A stretch of 64,000 nucleotides of DNA. It comes from Gonocerus acuteangulatus (lineage: Eukaryota; Arthropoda; Insecta; Hemiptera; Coreidae). Shown piece after piece: positions 9,272 through 21,070 of this stretch. A program made the translations under genes and the position numbers. The stretch is taken from positions 32,891,373 to 32,955,372 of the forward strand of contig OX328123.1 in the NCBI GenBank assembly GCA_946811695.1, read 5' to 3'. How positions within the stretch are numbered: the first letter of the stretch is position 1; each line of letters opens with the position of its first letter. The notes below the pieces were generated by a model. That model had not been told where the DNA came from. It saw only the letters and a program-made list of their open reading frames with translations, and did not search any database.

Positions 9272-10383
9272 TCGCCGTTCCTGAAGAACAATGACGTAAC
9301 TGGAAAAATGTTTCAAATGTAAATAATTCCATTGACAATATCAGAAACAAGTCATATACACATAGTTCCACTCGGGACCGCCAGAGAACTTTCCAGAGGA
9401 CAGCAGACGGAAAATTAACCTTCTAGAAGATCGAACAATTTGTAGAGAAACAATGACGTAACTGCACTTAAGGGTTGAGATTTATGGCAGAAAGTATCAT
9501 GATTCAAATCCCTGGTAAATAAAAGTAAAGTGTATATTCTAGATATCTCAATATACCATTATTTTCTGTCACTTTTAAATTCAAAAGGGTAAAAATCCCC
9601 AAACCCCAAATCCCAGACCCCAAACCGATTTCTTTCAAATTTTGTACAATAACGTATTTTGGTGTACTAAACAAGAATACGATAAAAAAAACCTTCGCAT
9701 TTAACTAGGAAAGAAGTTATTAAGCACTTAAGTTCACTGTTATGCAGGTTATGAGAGCTAATGTAAACAACTAAATTTGTGACGACTTTAAGGCATAAAT
9801 GACGACTTTAAGGCATACATACTATGCGTTTCCGCTCGCTAAGCTCGCTCAAGAAGATAACAAAACCCCAGACAATCCAACTCGCTAAAATTAATAGAAT
9901 ATAATATTAAGCACTAAAGTTAGGAAGGTTATAAAACTAGGCGTCATCAGCGTATTTGTAAATACGCGCATGCGCAGATATGTAACATTGGGAAACAGAG
10001 AACTCTCATTTGAAATGTTCAGAAACCATTTATTCGAAAATATTGTTAATTTTAAGGGCATCCTCACCTGTCGCTTAAGGGCATACGTGCTATGCGTTTC
10101 CGCTCACTACGCTCGCCCAAGAAGATAACAAAACCCCAGTCAATCCAACTCGCTATAATAACGCTCTTATAACCTGCATAACAGTGAATTTTCGTGCTTA
10201 ATAACTTCTTTCCTGGTTAAATGCGAAGGTTTTTTTTTTTTTATCGTATTCGTGTTTAGTGCATCAAAATACGTTATTGTACAAAATTTGAAAGAAATCG
10301 GTTTGGAGGGCGTGAAACTGCATTTTTACCTTCAAAAGTTTTTGCACTTACGTCACTGTTCTTTCGGAACTGCGATATGACGG
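9271..10383. mobile_element. FB-1: long inverted-repeat (foldback) element
   Basis: The outer ends ATCGCCGTTCCTGAAGAACA (9271) and the complement of TGTTCTTTCGGAACTGCGAT (about 10362-10381) are inverted. Inner arms at about 9600-9765 and 10150-10320 match almost base for base in inverted orientation, including the AAATTTTGTACAATAACGTA block. The centre holds two direct copies of GCTATGCGTTTCCGCTC (about 9822 and 10090). Fragments recur at 48200-48540. No coding capacity is seen. Confidence 0.7.
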
Positions 10384-11232
10384 ATTATGAGGGTTCTGTG
10401 CTTTAGGCCTCCCATGATTGGGACATTCATATTATTGAGACAATGATACACTCGAATGAAGAGAATGTGATTGCTAACACTTTACTTGATCACTACAGCA
10501 GATCTCTGTGCCGCTGTCTTCTGCTTTGCCTTGGTAAAGGGAGTGGATGGTTTTGTTTTTATTGGGGCCTATGTTGTATTAGTAGAAGTTGAGAAGGCAG
10601 AGCGACTATTTCCGTTTTCCAGTTTCCTACTGCCGTATTATTATTAATAGCCTACCAGTTTTCTACTGCTGTACTAATTGTAAGTGGTATTAGTGCTAAT
10701 ATGAAGTTAAGTTGATAGTCATAGTAGTAGTTAATATTCTAATCAAAAGTATCATAATCACTTGTATATGTTTCGAAAGAAAAAAATAAATAAATTTAAA
10801 AAAAATAAATAGATAAATAAATAAAAACATACTTAAAAAAAGAACGAACAAAAATCTAAATAAATAATAATAATTTAAAAAAATATTAAAATAAAAATTA
10901 ATAAATAAAACAATTATGTAAATATATATTTGTATATGTGTATATGTGGTTTTGTACAGATTTACATATTTGGTTCTTGCATCTATGATACAGTAATCTT
11001 GTCCAAAGCAACATTGGTCTAAACACAAATTTTACACTGTTCAACCTAAAATTACACTGACCACGACTTTACTATAGTCTTAGGGCGGTGATGACCTGGT
11101 AGTTTTCTGCCGTTAAACTCCCAACCAGGACGTAGCGCCCAGCCCAACGCTATTGCCTGTTTTCATCCAGATGTCTTGTAGGAGGTGTTAAAATGTTTCA
11201 AGAAATATCAAAACAAGACAAACAACAAGAAA
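10384..11232. other. No gene seen; A/T-rich
   Basis: 10740-10930 is almost pure A/T with short tandem AAAT-like runs. The rest has no recognisable coding or repeat signature. Confidence 0.5.
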
Positions 11233-11275
11233 AAAACGGAATCGCGCTAAGATGACGCAGTTTTTCGTTATTCTA
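11233..11275 (-). repeat. Solo rep-A 5'-end fragment
   Basis: It contains the motif CGCGCTAAGATGACGCAGTT, which otherwise marks the rep-A end at 8240-8272, 47030 and 49030. Confidence 0.45.
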
Positions 11276-11682
11276 TCTATCATTCGCGTGACTTGGAGAA
11301 GAAGCTTTGGAAACTAAGACGGAGAGTGTTATAGGCCTACCACTGCGGGCGCTGCTGGATTTCTGCTTACAAATCCTTGAATTATTTGCTGATGATGGAA
11401 AATTCTATTTCACGGCCATTCACCGTATTCTGTCAACGATCAGCATAAAATTTAGAGTTCCTGCTACTAGGCCATGGCGCATCTGTTTTGAGCTGCACGT
11501 TGAGAGGGGGCAGGCTACTTTTTGCAGGAATATCTTCGGAACAACTCATATAACAATAAATTGAAGTATGCGTAAATCAACTAATTACCAGAACATTTTT
11601 TTTTACGTTCTTTTCGTAATTCTTTCGCTCATAACTCTGCTAAAGTATTCACGCTTGGCATTTTCCCAAGGTTGACTCAAAA

Positions 11683-12468
11683 AGGGTAAAAAATAGATAT
11701 TTTGTATATTTTTGTTTCGGCAGCTTATAGTGCATTTAGGATCTTCATATTCCAGCATGAAAATGACGATTATATAGTAAATTTAGTTTAACAAATTTCG
11801 TTTTAATTGGTTTGATAGTTTTAGTAAAATAAATTTTGCAATTGAGGTATTAGCGAAAAAATCAACATTTTTCAAATTGCTGCAAAATCCAAACGACATG
11901 CTTTACTAATTTAAAGTATTTAAAAAAAAAAAAAACTAAGGCATTTCAGGTCAATTTTGACGGATTCAGGATTTTTGAAAATTTTTTAATAAATAATAAA
12001 TGAATATCTCTCTTAGAGGGTTAATATGACCCTTTAAGAATTCAAGTCCGTTCACTGGATCCTGAGATAAGCAATGTTGAAGCGTCTTCTTCAGCACTTT
12101 CCAACGCCCAATACGGATTTCACTTTGAAAATCCATGGAGATATTAAATTTGTTAACAATTTTAAAAATTCTGAAAGCGTCCTAATTGGCCGATTTTCAA
12201 TCTGTAAAATGCTTTTGAATTCAGTAGTAATTTTAAAAAAATATTTCAAATATGTAAAGCATAACGAAAATTGTTAATTTTGTCGTTAATATCTCAATTG
12301 CAAAATTTATTATGCAAAAACAATCATACCCAATGTAAAACAAATTTGTTAGGTTGTTTTACTATATATTCGTCATAATACTGCTGGAATGTGAAGGCCC
12401 TAAATGCATTTTAAGGCACAGAAAATATTATATAAAAATTTCTATTTGTTTACCCTTTTTTCATACTT
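11683..12468. mobile_element. Long terminal-inverted-repeat element, non-coding
   Basis: Sequence at about 11683-11870 (AAAAAGGGTAAAAAATAG ... TTTTGCAATTGAGGTATTA) is repeated inverted at about 12275-12468 (TAATATCTCAATTGCAAAA ... TACCCTTTTTTC). The arms are about 190 bp and moderately diverged around a 400-bp centre. No transposase frame is present. Confidence 0.6.
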
Positions 12469-12767
12469 ATTGTTGTTTTGCAAAGGACATTAATAATACA
12501 TCATAGGCACTTTCGTTACGAACCTTTTGACACATTGGGATAATCTCTGGCGTCAATACATTTGGATCTATGAACAAAGGAAGTACCAAAAAAACAACGT
12601 AATTTTGTTTTTATTTAATGTTTCGGGAATTCTTCGATTTACGCAAATATCAATTATTGTTACGTAATATTGTTAATTTTTCACTTTTAAAGTTGACAAC
12701 TGACGATTAAAATTGTTTTTCCTCTGTTGCGGAACTAAATAAAATAAAAATAATATTGTGACGAACA

Positions 12768-13330
12768 TATTCATGCAAATATTGCCCATCACTGTTTGCA
12801 AATCCGCACCGTTTGGCCGATTTTGACCAAACATGGCACAGAGGTCGGTGTTGATATGGGGAGTGTCATAGGCTAGGTCAAAACCGTCTACCAGCTGTCT
12901 GTCTGTATGTTCGTTCCATATACAAATCCACACCGTTTGAGAGATCTTGATCAAACTTGTTACACAGGTCGGTCTTGATCCGGGGAGAGTCATAGGCTAG
13001 CTGGAATCATGGGTGTATGTAGAAAATAATTTCGGAGGGGGCTTGGAAAATTTCGAGGGGGGGGGGCTGTATGGAATACTAACAATTTAGATCTTTCAAG
13101 AGTTTTAGCCAACTAAAACGCTATTATACCCAAAATGGACTAAATTTATTTACCATGTACTAATTTATTAAATTTTATATGAACTAAATGATCTTATTTA
13201 ATTTATTTTTAAGGATTTTAAGAAATTTTTATCGATCAACTCAAAATTTCCGGGGGGGGGAGCTGCAGCCCCCCCCCCTTATATACGCCCATGGCTGGAA
13301 TAGTAACAAATCAATCGTGACGTTGCATTC
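12768..13330 (+). mobile_element. Helitron fragment, interrupted by an hAT-type MITE
   Basis: It carries the repeated block CAAATCCACACCGTTTG / CGATTTTGACCAAAC twice (about 12795 and 12920). This block is diagnostic of the Helitron family complete at 33049-33339 and 45094-45638. The TC and CTAG ends are not recognisable here. Confidence 0.6.
13008..13293. mobile_element. hAT-type MITE with 8-bp target duplication
   Basis: The direct repeat GCTGGAAT at 13000-13007 and 13294-13301 flanks the element. Its imperfect inverted ends are CATGGGTGTATGTAG and CTTATATACGCCCATG. G/C homopolymers sit inside both ends. An 8-bp duplication is characteristic of hAT transposition. It sits inside the Helitron fragment, so it is the younger insertion. 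Confidence 0.8.
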
Positions 13331-13884
13331 TTCCTCCATTCTGGAAAATGTTTCAATCTTCATAGTGTAGATTTTCCAGCTATTTTACTGTAATTCTCTC
13401 GGTTTATAAGAATTACTGGAAATTGTGGATATTACTCCATTAGTTTCATGAATAGCCGCCATTATGGCTGCCCTTGAGATGCCGGCGTCTTTTCCCATTT
13501 TTTCGCAAGTACGTTTTTTATTCATTATTATCAGCTTCTTTTTTTTTCTTTTTTTTTTTTTACTTAGGCTATAATACGATTAAATTAAATTGATTCACGA
13601 AGACCGTTAGCTATTATAGAAAGATTTCGAACTTTGAGGAAAAAAATGCTTGTGGTTAGGGAAAAAAGAAATTGAACTTTCAATTTTTAGGGATAAGAAT
13701 TTTTTTTGAAGCATAATAGGTGTAAAAAAAAATTTAATCTGTTAGTCTACAAACTAATTTAATTTCAAACTGTATATAGGAAATATCTCGACCATCTTAA
13801 GTGTTTCATAGCAGGTCAAAATCCTCAAGTAAGCAGTCTCTTTGCACTCGATAATAATTAAAGTTCCTAATTTTTTAAGGATTC
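13331..13884. other. No recognised feature
   Basis: AT-rich with T homopolymers near 13540. No coding or repeat signal is recognised. Confidence 0.45.
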
Positions 13885-14035
13885 CCGGACAGCGCAGGCC
13901 CGTGCTAAGGTGTATGCACTCTGTGCCTAAGGTCACTGGTTCGATGAAGGGGTGATGGCTTCTCTTTCGGATAAAGAAATGGTCCTATCCTGGTTAGAAA
14001 AGGGTCGTAACTTGTGGAAAACTCCGTCCAATAAA
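13885..14035 (+). mobile_element. SINE-2 copy, degenerate
   Basis: It retains GGTTCGAT (B box), GGGGTGATGGCTTCTCTTTC and CCTATCCTGGTTAGAAAAGG in the SINE-2 order. The tRNA-like head is poorly conserved. Confidence 0.6.
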
Positions 14036-14412
14036 TCTTTGTCAATTATAACTTGAAGTTAAAATTGAATTTTTTTTTTTTTAATTATTCACAACCTTAA
14101 ATAAAATTTTTCCTGACAACATAGACAGTAAAAACACCGTAACGTTTCTATTGACACTAATAAATAAACACTACAGGTGATTATTCAGTATATATTTAGT
14201 TTTATAGTTATATTTGAATAATTAATGAAAATGTTATATATAACATTTCTCCAAAAAATATTCCTTCTCAATTCTGCAACTGGTACGAAAAGCCATCGAT
14301 GATCAGATGGCACACTTTATTCGCCGTGTTGTGGCCATTAGCATCGTTTATTATTTTTACTTTCATAAGCTCATCTATGGCTGATCGAAATGAACTACAG
14401 GTAAATTCGTTT

Positions 14413-14676
14413 ATATCGTCGATACAAATGCAAAGTAACGAATGTGAAAAAATACATCTTTCATTGTCAATCTTTACTAATTTCTGCAGGACTTATGTAC
14501 GGCAAATTCTTGAATCTTAGATCACTCTATTAAAGGGAAAGTATTCCACTATCAAAAGGTCAAATCTACCGAATATTTGACTGTCCAAAAAAAAAAAAAA
14601 GTTATGAATAAATGCTTTTCCACTCTGAAAAGTGGTAATTTTCACATTCGATACTTTGCATTTGTAGCGACGATAT
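14413..14676. mobile_element. MITE-1 copy b
   Basis: Termini ATATCGTCGATACAAATGCA and TGCATTTGTAGCGACGATAT are nearly perfect inverted repeats. The interior is related to copies a and c. Length is 264 bp with no coding capacity. Confidence 0.85.
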
Positions 14677-14960
14677 CAACCTATGATGTCAAATGGCTCC
14701 AACGATAAAAAACGTGCATTATTCATTTATTTATTGTTATTATCGTTACAAGGCGATGAAACAGTCAAATCATTAGTTTTAAGAAAATAATAACAAAAAA
14801 AATCAATCAGGATAAATTTAGAGATTGTATACACTCTATTGTGAATACACTATATGTTATGAGTGAATACACTCTATATTCATGCATACACATCTATACA
14901 ACAAAATTTGAAAAAGTAAAAATAACAAAAGCCATTTGGTGAATTGGATTTTTTGAGAAA

Positions 14961-14997
14961 TAATCCAACAAAAAGATATTCTCTTTTTGTTGGATTA
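14961..14997. repeat. Perfect snap-back hairpin
   Basis: 16-bp perfect stem (TAATCCAACAAAAAGA and its complement) with a 5-nt loop, in otherwise unique sequence. Confidence 0.8.
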
Positions 14998-16041
14998 ATG
15001 CAACAAAACAGACAGAACACTTAACAATATACAAAATAATCAACAGGCAGAACATTTAATAACACACATAATAAACAGACGGATACTTTTCTATCAATCT
15101 TTAATTTTGTAACTAAGAACAAAGCCGTGGTTTTGTCACCAAATGGTGAAAAAACTAAAATAAAATAAAAATAAAAAAAAATGTTATGAGTTACTTTTAT
15201 ATTTAGTCATGTGTTCAACAGTGCGTTTGTGTAGTATTTGGATGTATATATCTTACTGGTATATAAAACACATGCATTAGAAGAGGAAAGATGGCATTCC
15301 TTTTTTTTTTTTTCTTTTTTTTTAAACGGCATATTATTAATTGGGCTAAATACAGGTCGCCACACTTTTAATACCAAGAGCACGTGGTCGGTCACAAATT
15401 CAGGTACGAGCCACGTCGCACAATGGTGCCAGAGCGGAAAAAATTCAATTTTCGAAAGCGCTGATTTGGATTATTTAGTTCTGCTTTTATCTGCTTATCC
15501 GATCATAAGACCGAAATGAAAGGAAAGGATTAGAGTATGCCTTTATTTGTTGCACTATCAAGTTTATCCTATTGACTCAGATAATACATCTCCCCACGTC
15601 GAAACACTTTAATTCGAGTTCATTCTAGGTGCTAACGTTGTTTAGTCAAGAGCTCTCATGAGTTAAAATGAAATACCGCGATTTGTGTGACTGCTTGTTG
15701 GGTGGTACAAACATCGACGTATTCCTTCAACAAAATCACCATGAACTAATTAAAATATACACTCAAAATACTTGTTGCATTTTGTTTTGATGAGTTCAAC
15801 CTATTCCGAAAATCTTAAACATTTTTAACGTCCCAACAGGCTTTCATTTTTTTATTAGCTCTTCAATTTACTTCACAATTTCCATAAAAACTTAGGTGAT
15901 CAACGGGACAAAATGTTTTAAATATTTACTTATACGTAATGAAAATTAACAATTAATATATATTTGTTTTCCTGCAAAATAAAAAGTTTTTCCTTCTGAG
16001 AGAGAGTGTGCCTAAAAATAAATGTTGAAGTAAATACTCAC
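14998..16041. other. No gene seen; probable transporter intron sequence
   Basis: It lies 3' of the transporter exon ending at 16042 and contains its consensus donor. The remainder is AT-rich with no recognised exon or repeat. The next exon of the transporter is expected to the left but was not found. Confidence 0.5.
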
Positions 16042-16288
16042 TGATGCACGTAACGGCGAGCATCCTTAGCGCTGTGTCCGGTGGCTCACAGTCCGGATAG
16101 AACGGCTTGAGTACATAAATGCTGAATGTGAGAGCTACGATAGCTTGGGAACAAGGCCTCACTATCATACACTCTACCCAGAGCCTGATGAAGGCAAGGA
16201 ACGGGCCGAAAGTCTCCATGATGTAGGCGTAGTCAGCACCAGACTTGGAGATCATGCAGCCCAGCTCGGCGTAGCAGTATGCTCCAAC
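16042..16288 (-). CDS. SLC7 light-chain (LAT-type) amino-acid transporter, internal exon
   Basis: The exon encodes 82 residues plus one base. It begins [20 protein letters not shown] and runs through [20 protein letters not shown] to [13 protein letters not shown]. This is the TM2-TM4 region of SLC7A5/7A8-like exchangers, which carry large neutral amino acids across the plasma membrane. The Cys in [10 protein letters not shown] is at the position that in LAT proteins bonds with the heavy chain (SLC3A2/CD98hc type). The acceptor reads TTCCCTGTGCAG before the exon, and the donor is GTGAGT just after 16042 (phase 1). It joins in phase 0 to the exon at 17322-17540, giving the family's GLFSM-VGA...CYAELG sequence. 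Family is certain; the orthologue is not. Confidence 0.93.
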
Positions 16289-17321
16289 CTGCACAGGGAA
16301 GGCGTCAATAGCATACACATCGGGTACTTACAACTGTGAAAGTTTAATGTAAGGGGACAAATGTTTTCTGAATTACCATTGCAAGCTTCTTAAGATAAGG
16401 TGATATGGTAAAAGTCGCTTCTGGGACAAATTCATTTCTCGGCAATCTCCATTTTGGACTGCTATCTTCGTAATATACGGTTTCTTACCTTCCGAAGTTG
16501 GTAGGAAAGTTGCACGCTAGGAGATCAATAATAACACAGGCACACAACAACAAAAAAGGCGGTATTTTCCAAAGACACCATACATATATTCTTATGGATT
16601 TCGATAGGCTGAATGCGAATTCGTAGTCAATTTCACCCCATCACGTCAGGTTTAAGAGCATTTGAAGTTCGAATTTCGTATGAAGTCGTTAATGAAGAAA
16701 TAACAATAGCTTCCATGGTTTTGAGGGTCGCTGAATTCGAGTCCGAGATCTGCACCCCATCGGCGCAAATCGAGGTCATTTCAAGGACAATTATGTTTAT
16801 TTTGCATAAAATGGATTTTTGACTGTAGATTCTGAAAGAACGGAAATTTTTACGTCCAGATATGTGTGTTTTTTATTTTATTTTTTTTCTATTATAGTCC
16901 TGAAGGTTATGTTCCTATACAAAATGCAAAGAAAAATAAGATATTGTTTATACTTCATGACATACCCGAGATAGCTTGGGCTTTAATGACGTTTACACAT
17001 GCAGCTCAAGCTCATAGAGGAACCAATAACAGAACCCGATTAGACTCCTCTCATCGCTAAGAAAACATGTTCATGGCAGAGCGCCGATTGTACACTTTTC
17101 AGCGCCCGAGACCGTATATAATTCCAAGACATCTCGGGTGCGGGCGTTAAGCGATTAAACAGTAAATATAATCTTTTACGATATCCTGTCTTGTAATTCG
17201 AAGTATTGAACATACCACAACATAGCTCTACGTCCAGGTACTTGCTTTGGGTACACCGATCGATTCCGTACGAACTACATGCCATCGCACTGCACTTTTT
17301 GACTTGAAGAACTGAACATAC
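16289..17321 (-). other. Intron between the two transporter exons
   Basis: 1033 bp with consensus ends (GTATGT donor, CAG acceptor). It joins codons in phase 0. Apart from short AT-rich frames, nothing is recognised in it. Confidence 0.85.
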
Positions 17322-17540
17322 CATCGAGAATAGCCCCGAAGCCAGCCACACGATGAGCGATGAGTTGACACTGCCGGTGTAGAGAAGGACTCCAGTAGGG
17401 GAGACAAAGATCCCAGAGCCTATGATGGAGCCTACGATCACTGTCACGCCGTTCAATAGCGACATCTTAGCTTTCAGGGTCACCTCGCCTCCATCGCCCT
17501 CAGCTTCCCCTCCAGCGAGGGGGCTACCTTCGCACGTCAT
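17322..17540 (-). CDS. SLC7 light-chain (LAT-type) amino-acid transporter, N-terminal exon
   Basis: It encodes 73 residues. An acidic, Gly-rich cytoplasmic tail comes first. KAKMSLLNGVTVIVG follows, then TM1 with the substrate-binding GSGIF motif (41-45), VSPTGVL and VWLASGLFSM. These are hallmarks of LAT-type SLC7 light chains, which function as heterodimers in the plasma membrane. The donor GTATGT follows directly. The first codon, ATG at 17540, is preceded immediately by TTTTGTTTCAG, a strong splice acceptor. This ATG may therefore be an internal Met and not the start, consistent with the candidate upstream exon at 28949-28996. No frameshift or stop is present. Confidence 0.93.
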
Positions 17541-17987
17541 CTGAAACAAAAAGGAGATGTTGTTATTTTCTTAAGATAAGAGCATAAAAAAAAAAAATCA
17601 TGAAAAGTTCGAATGAAACCTCACATTATCAGGGTCTCCTTACACCTGTAAAGATGGAGATTTTGTCAGAGAGGCATGTATTAGTATTACAGCAAGGGTT
17701 GCTTCCATTAGCGCCAAACATGTTTATTTTATAAGAATAAACTATCATGTTTATTTATTTCAAGAGCTTCGCAACAAAGGCGACATGCTCAAATTTAAAC
17801 AAGAAAAAAAAAGCAATTGAAATGTCCACAGTTAATAAAAAAAAAGTAAAATTTTTGAGCCACCTAGTCAGCGAACATGGAAGGTACTTAAACTGACTAT
17901 TCTCGTTGGCACTTCTGTATTCCGTCATAAGGTCGCTGAATATTGAGGGAGGGATGAAATGCACTAAAAGGGTGTATATTTTCCGTA

Positions 17988-17993
<6 letters not shown>

Positions 17994-18038
<45 letters not shown>
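17994..18038. repeat. (AT)n microsatellite
   Basis: Uninterrupted TA dinucleotide run in intronic sequence. Confidence 0.95.
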
Positions 18039-18040
<2 letters not shown>

Positions 18041-18099
18041 TCAACTTCAAAATAACGGTTTAAATGTTTTTGATACAAGACTTTTTTGGCCCCTGCAAA

Positions 18100-19400
18100 A
18101 ATAAATTTATTTTATTCTTGAGGTGATTTCTGGTATTTTTAGATCCCAAATCCAGAATTAAAACCTATTTATTGTTGAAGGTTTAGCTATTAGAGATAGT
18201 TACATTCCGACAAGATGTAAACACCATAATGAGAGCAGTATTGTAGATACTGGTAGACAGGATGTGTTTGTTGTGTAGTCTACAACTGTTGTCCACATCT
18301 GTCATTCTCTAGAGCACAAGCGTGTTGTTGACATTAGAATAAATACGCATAAATAATAGACGTGCAATTATCTCTCATTCAGGAAAGGAAAATGAAATTT
18401 CTTCTCAAGAGTTGTTTTAATTAAAGTTATTATAACGTCCAAGATGGTTTAAAATGTGTCGTAATGGAGCCGAACTGACTGGTGACATTCAACTACACCT
18501 GTACAATACAGGTTGAAGAAATGTCCTCATTATTAATTTCGTCAACTTGACTGTTTTGATCTATAAACCCAAGGAAATATCCTTGATCAAGAACTACATT
18601 GATTCAAGAGTTGTCCAGCCTTGGAGGAATGTAAATAAGTTGCGAAAGCCAGCCAGTTCTGAGGCTGAGCGGTCAACTGTAAATGACACTTGGGCGCACG
18701 TACTCGGCGATTGACACATTCCTCCTTAGGGAAGAATCCTTCAAAATACTAGTTTCAAGGAGGCTAAAGCGGGCACCAGACCAGTAGCAAAACGTTTTTC
18801 AAATAACTTGATAAATGTTTGTGAGACCTGTACAAGAACAAATGGACAAACGGCCCACCAACATACTTGACAATTCATTTGCCAAGTGTTAACAACAATA
18901 TTAGTATAGTACCCAACTAATTAAAATGCTAAAAATATATGTATCTCTTTTCTTGAAATTTTATTTTTAATGTTATACAAATATTTTGTGAACTTCAAAT
19001 GCAAATTATGTGATTTTTAAGAACTTATTCGAAATTATTAAACTAACATTTCAATAAAAATTAAGAATAAACAACTAATAAATCCAACTATGAATCAAGT
19101 GTTGTCAAGTGATTCGATTAGAAAATTATAAAATCAATTAGTTAGGTAAAATTGGGATTCCCATTTGATGAAAGGGTTCGTCACTTATGGCCTACTAAGA
19201 ACGTATATGCGTTAGAAACACCTCGGTGAAAGAAAAGGTTACATTGAATTGGTATCGTTACATTAAAAGCAAAATATTAAGTGTTCTTTAACAAGCAATA
19301 TAATTACAAATTCAAAAAGTAATATAAAAATTTCATAAAATAGAATAATATAAAAGAAATTTAAAATAAGAAAAGATAGAAAGACTTTTATATACAAGGT
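18100..19400. other. No recognised feature
   Basis: AT-rich intronic sequence. No exon, repeat relationship or RNA gene was recognised. Confidence 0.45.
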
Positions 19401-19402
19401 TA

Positions 19403-19801
19403 TCAGGGTGCGTTTACATCTGACACTTCTCAGGTTCGGACAGATAACTTTAATATAATTATTATATCCGACACCTGAGATAAACTTCCTGCGAGAAGTG
19501 GCAGATGTTTTTTATTTTATTTATTTATTGCTGGATCGCAACGGAGGCGACTAGCAAATTACGAAGTCTACATGGAAACGTCAGCTTTGAACAAAATGAT
19601 AATATTAATAAATAAATTATAATAGATAATCATAACAAAGGAAATTAATATAATTTCAGAAAAAGTAGCGAATACATTTAAAAGCCGAAATATATAAAAA
19701 ATAAATAAAAATAAGGAAGTTATACAAAAATAACACATTAGTCACAATTTCTCTCTGACATAAATATCCTTCTATAACTATATGATGTTAACGCACCCTT
19801 A
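19403..19801. mobile_element. MITE with GGTGCGTT-type ends
   Basis: The left end AGGGTGCGTTTACATC is matched by GATGTTAACGCACCCT at the right. An inner inverted pair (CATCTGACACTTCTC / GAGAAGTGGCAGATG) lies at 19414-19508. CAGGGTGCG-type ends occur in hAT elements, but I could not define a target duplication. Confidence 0.5.
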
Positions 19802-21070
19802 TAACAATACATATGTGTATTGTTCAGCTAGGTTTATTAAATGTTTAAAGGTATAATTTTTTAATAAATTTATCAAAATCCTTAATTATATATTAAGATT
19901 TTTATAGATGACGAAGCTCCGGCGAGTTGATCGTTAGACGAAAATAGCCCATTTACTTTTATTAATATACTTATTACATGACAGTACACATTATTTAAAT
20001 GGGATAATGATGGTTATGCAATGCAGAGCTGAGCTGGGGAAGTTGTGGAATTAGGCTGAATGGATATATTATAGGCCTATTACTATAACCCCTAGTCTAT
20101 TTACTCTAGAATTGCCGAGACTAGAATGGAGGTTATAGTCCTTTCAAGTAGGATATAACAGCACAATATCACTGCGGGGCTCTTGGAGTTTAGTCACCCT
20201 TCCTCTTAAGAATCAAACGAGGTGAAATATGACATTGGAATAGAATTAGAAATTCTAACTAAAAAAAATGTCATTGAGAAGTGAGGGGTGTCTAAACTAC
20301 CACAGTCTTCAATCCGTTCCGCAATAGCTAATGGCATATTGTTGCTCTGATATATCGTGATACACCTCCAAGTTCTCGAACCAATGAACGTATTTGAACG
20401 CAATCCGTGAGCAATGGACAGAGGATACACAATCTATTTCTGCGTGTAACCACCAGAAGCCGAGTGGCGCGGTCCTAACAATAAAGCACTATAGTGATAG
20501 AACAACGAATTTGCAATAGTTATTTACCATTTCATTATTTTATAATAGAAATGATTTAGGGATAATCGAACAAACAAACACAAAGATGTAAAACCATATA
20601 AAATCAATTTCAATTGCCATTCAGAAAATAAGTTTCAATAAAAAAGGTCTACTATATGGTGAGAAAAAGAGGAGCCCAAAAAGATTTTATGACTAATCAA
20701 TTATCAATTTATTGAAAGATAAAATAGGAGATTTTATCCGCTAGCAGAAAGAAGAGCGATTATCGATATAGTTCTTGATTGATGGACATTGTATAGATAA
20801 CCTGAGAAAAAGCCTTGCTCTACAGTCCAAAAACCATTTCTGCAGAAGATTCATGATGGTTGGGTTCTTTAAATAAGTCAAAAAGGAGACCTCGCCGCAT
20901 AAAGTAGTCAACTAGGGGGGAAATACATCACGACAGGCTGCGCTGGGGATAGAAGATAAGAGTAAAAGCGTGCTGGGGAAGAACGAAAACGACGGTCATT
21001 CTGTGAACATATGCCATGAAAAGTAGAAATTGATAATAGTAATCCACAAAGCCGTCAACCAGACTTTTGG
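19802..21070. other. No recognised feature
   Basis: AT-rich intronic sequence with only short, non-conserved open frames. Confidence 0.45.
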
